This document shows positions 5,934 through 6,622 of a DNA stretch of 6,622 bases, piece by piece. The position numbers and the translations under genes are program-made. The number at the start of each line of letters is the position of its first letter. Position 1 is the stretch's first letter. Under the pieces are notes generated by a model. That model ran no database searches. It saw nothing but the letters and a program-made list of their open reading frames with translations, and was not told where the DNA came from. The DNA is taken from assembly GCA_002477505.1 (NCBI GenBank), contig DLQB01000019.1, positions 1-6,622 of the forward strand, written 5' to 3'. The DNA comes from Flavobacteriales bacterium UBA7443. Lineage in GTDB: Bacteria > Bacteroidota > Bacteroidia > Flavobacteriales_D > Sanyastnellaceae.

Positions 5934-6503
5934 TCAGGTGAACAATAAGGGCAAAAGAATCCAAGACATGATCAGTCCTCCAGTAAAGAAACCGAGCACC
6001 GCTACGAAGGAAGGCAATTGAAAATGGCTCAATCCCATGATGGCATGGCCCGAAGTACATCCCCCCGCATAACGCGTTCCAAATCCCACTAAGAATCCAC
6101 CGAAAATGACAAAAAGCAGGGTTTTCCAGCTGCCGATCAAGGACCAACTGAAGAGTTGGACAGGATGCTGGCCACTGAGATCAGTAATTCCAAAACCGTT
6201 CATCCGCTCAACGGCAGCTGCACTGAGTGCAATGGGTTCGTCGATTGAAAGGTATTGCGCTGCGATAAAGGCGCCCAACAAAATGCCCCCGGCGAACACC
6301 AAGTTCCACGATTCGGCTTTCCAATCGTATTGGAGGAAATCAAGCCGATTCGGAACGACTGCGGCGCAGACGTGACGGAAGGAAGAACTGATTCCAAATG
6401 TTCGATTCAACATGACCAGGTGAAGTGGAACCATGAGTCCAATGATGGGCCCAGCGACATACCATGGCCAGGGATTGGAAATCCAATTGACAAAATTTTC
6501 CAT
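5934..6503 (-). CDS. YeeE/YedE-family membrane protein, N-terminal-half type
   Basis: This protein of 189 residues has several hydrophobic segments. It opens with W-P-W-Y-V-A-G-P-I-I-G-L, followed by F-G-I-S-S-S-F-R-H-V-C46 and the family signature R-Y-A-G-G-C149-T-S-G-H-A-I-M-G-L-S. The two cysteine motifs are those expected to hand sulfur species across the membrane in YeeE-type thiosulfate transporters. With the 137-aa half encoded directly downstream it should form a complete transporter feeding sulfur assimilation or persulfide metabolism. I place the start at ATG 6503 (M-E-N-F). The ATG at 6521 would add six residues, but a perfect TAACTTTG box lies between the two starts and homologues begin near the W-P-W-Y segment. 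Confidence 0.9.
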   Translation of the reverse strand: MENFVNWISNPWPWYVAGPIIGLMVPLHLVMLNRTFGISSSFRHVCAAVVPNRLDFLQYDWKAESWNLVFAGGILLGAFIAAQYLSIDEPIALSAAAVERMNGFGITDLSGQHPVQLFSWSLIGSWKTLLFVIFGGFLVGFGTRYAGGCTSGHAIMGLSHFQLPSFVAVLGFFTGGLIMSWILLPLLFT

Positions 6504-6506
6504 GCT

Positions 6507-6514
6507 CAAAGTTA
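6507..6514 (-). promoter_or_regulatory. Perfect Bacteroidota -7 box 3 nt before the YeeE operon start
   Basis: On the minus strand TAACTTTG matches TAnnTTTG exactly and ends 3 nt before the ATG at 6503. No TTG sits 19-21 bp upstream. If it is the promoter, the mRNA begins at or next to the ATG (leaderless) and the ATG at 6521 cannot be used. Confidence 0.4.
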
Positions 6515-6539
6515 GGGGCATTGGATTGAAAACTCGGTG

Positions 6540-6622
6540 TCATTCACCACGAATTTGCGGATGACTAAAGATGTAAATCAGGTCGTTCTGGCCTCCGAGG
6601 ATGTTGGAATTGAACATGTTTT
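6540..6622 (-). CDS. Possible C-terminal end of an unidentified upstream gene
   Basis: The minus-strand frame entering the window reads 26 codons to TGA at 6540-6542, with a plausible amino acid mix (ending S-H-P-Q-I-R-G-E). It would end 36 nt before the YeeE start on the same strand, a normal operon spacing. No family is recognisable from so short a tail. A competing plus-strand frame, ATG 6561 onward (M-T-K-D-V-N-Q), is also open to the window edge, so either or neither may be real. Confidence 0.35.
   Translation of the reverse strand, partial: NMFNSNILGGQNDLIYIFSHPQIRGE

Noticed and set aside
1..6622. CRISPR array, insertion sequence, tRNA or rRNA
   Set aside because: No regularly spaced repeats, transposase motifs, terminal inverted repeats, cloverleaf or rRNA-like stretches were seen on either strand.

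Overview
The window looks like a piece of a Bacteroidota chromosome, most likely from Flavobacteriales. Four observations point there: a type IX secretion (T9SS) C-terminal sorting domain on a secreted protein; no Shine-Dalgarno sequences before the starts; boxes resembling the Bacteroidota -7 element TAnnTTTG close to several start codons; and family types common in that group (a GT39-like polyprenol-phosphate glycosyltransferase, the split YeeE/YedE pair, RlmF). Base composition is close to even and nothing marks the DNA as foreign. No IS element, tRNA, rRNA or CRISPR array was found.

Layout. (1) 1-171, plus: C-terminal part of a KTSC-domain protein. (2) 219-2331, minus, read right to left: a pterin-4a-carbinolamine dehydratase, a large GT39-like membrane glycosyltransferase and a 68-aa Xre-type regulator. 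(3) 2444-3352, plus, divergent from the dehydratase: rlmF, a 23S rRNA adenine N6-methyltransferase. (4) 3449-5451, plus: two secreted cupredoxin-fold proteins in one operon, overlapping by ATGA. (5) 5504-6503, minus: two half-size YeeE/YedE proteins, predicted thiosulfate/sulfur-species importers, with a possible gene end upstream at the window edge.

The notable part is region 4. Each protein has two cupredoxin-like domains but only half of a multicopper oxidase (MCO) active site. The downstream protein has, in its first domain, a complete type-1 copper ligand set plus two His-x-His pairs; its second domain has lost the ligands. The upstream protein is the mirror image: its first domain has lost the ligands, while its second has the other two His-x-His pairs and no type-1 site. 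Together they supply exactly eight trinuclear-cluster histidines and one type-1 site, which is one complete oxidase of the two-domain type with T1 copper in domain 1. I infer an obligate heteromeric multicopper oxidase that arose by tandem duplication and complementary decay. Only the downstream subunit carries a T9SS sorting domain, so the partner may be exported with it or may meet it elsewhere.

The other genes look like ordinary housekeeping or accessory functions. A recurring TAAyTT-type box lies 3-5 nt before several starts, which suggests leaderless transcripts and helps choose between start codons.
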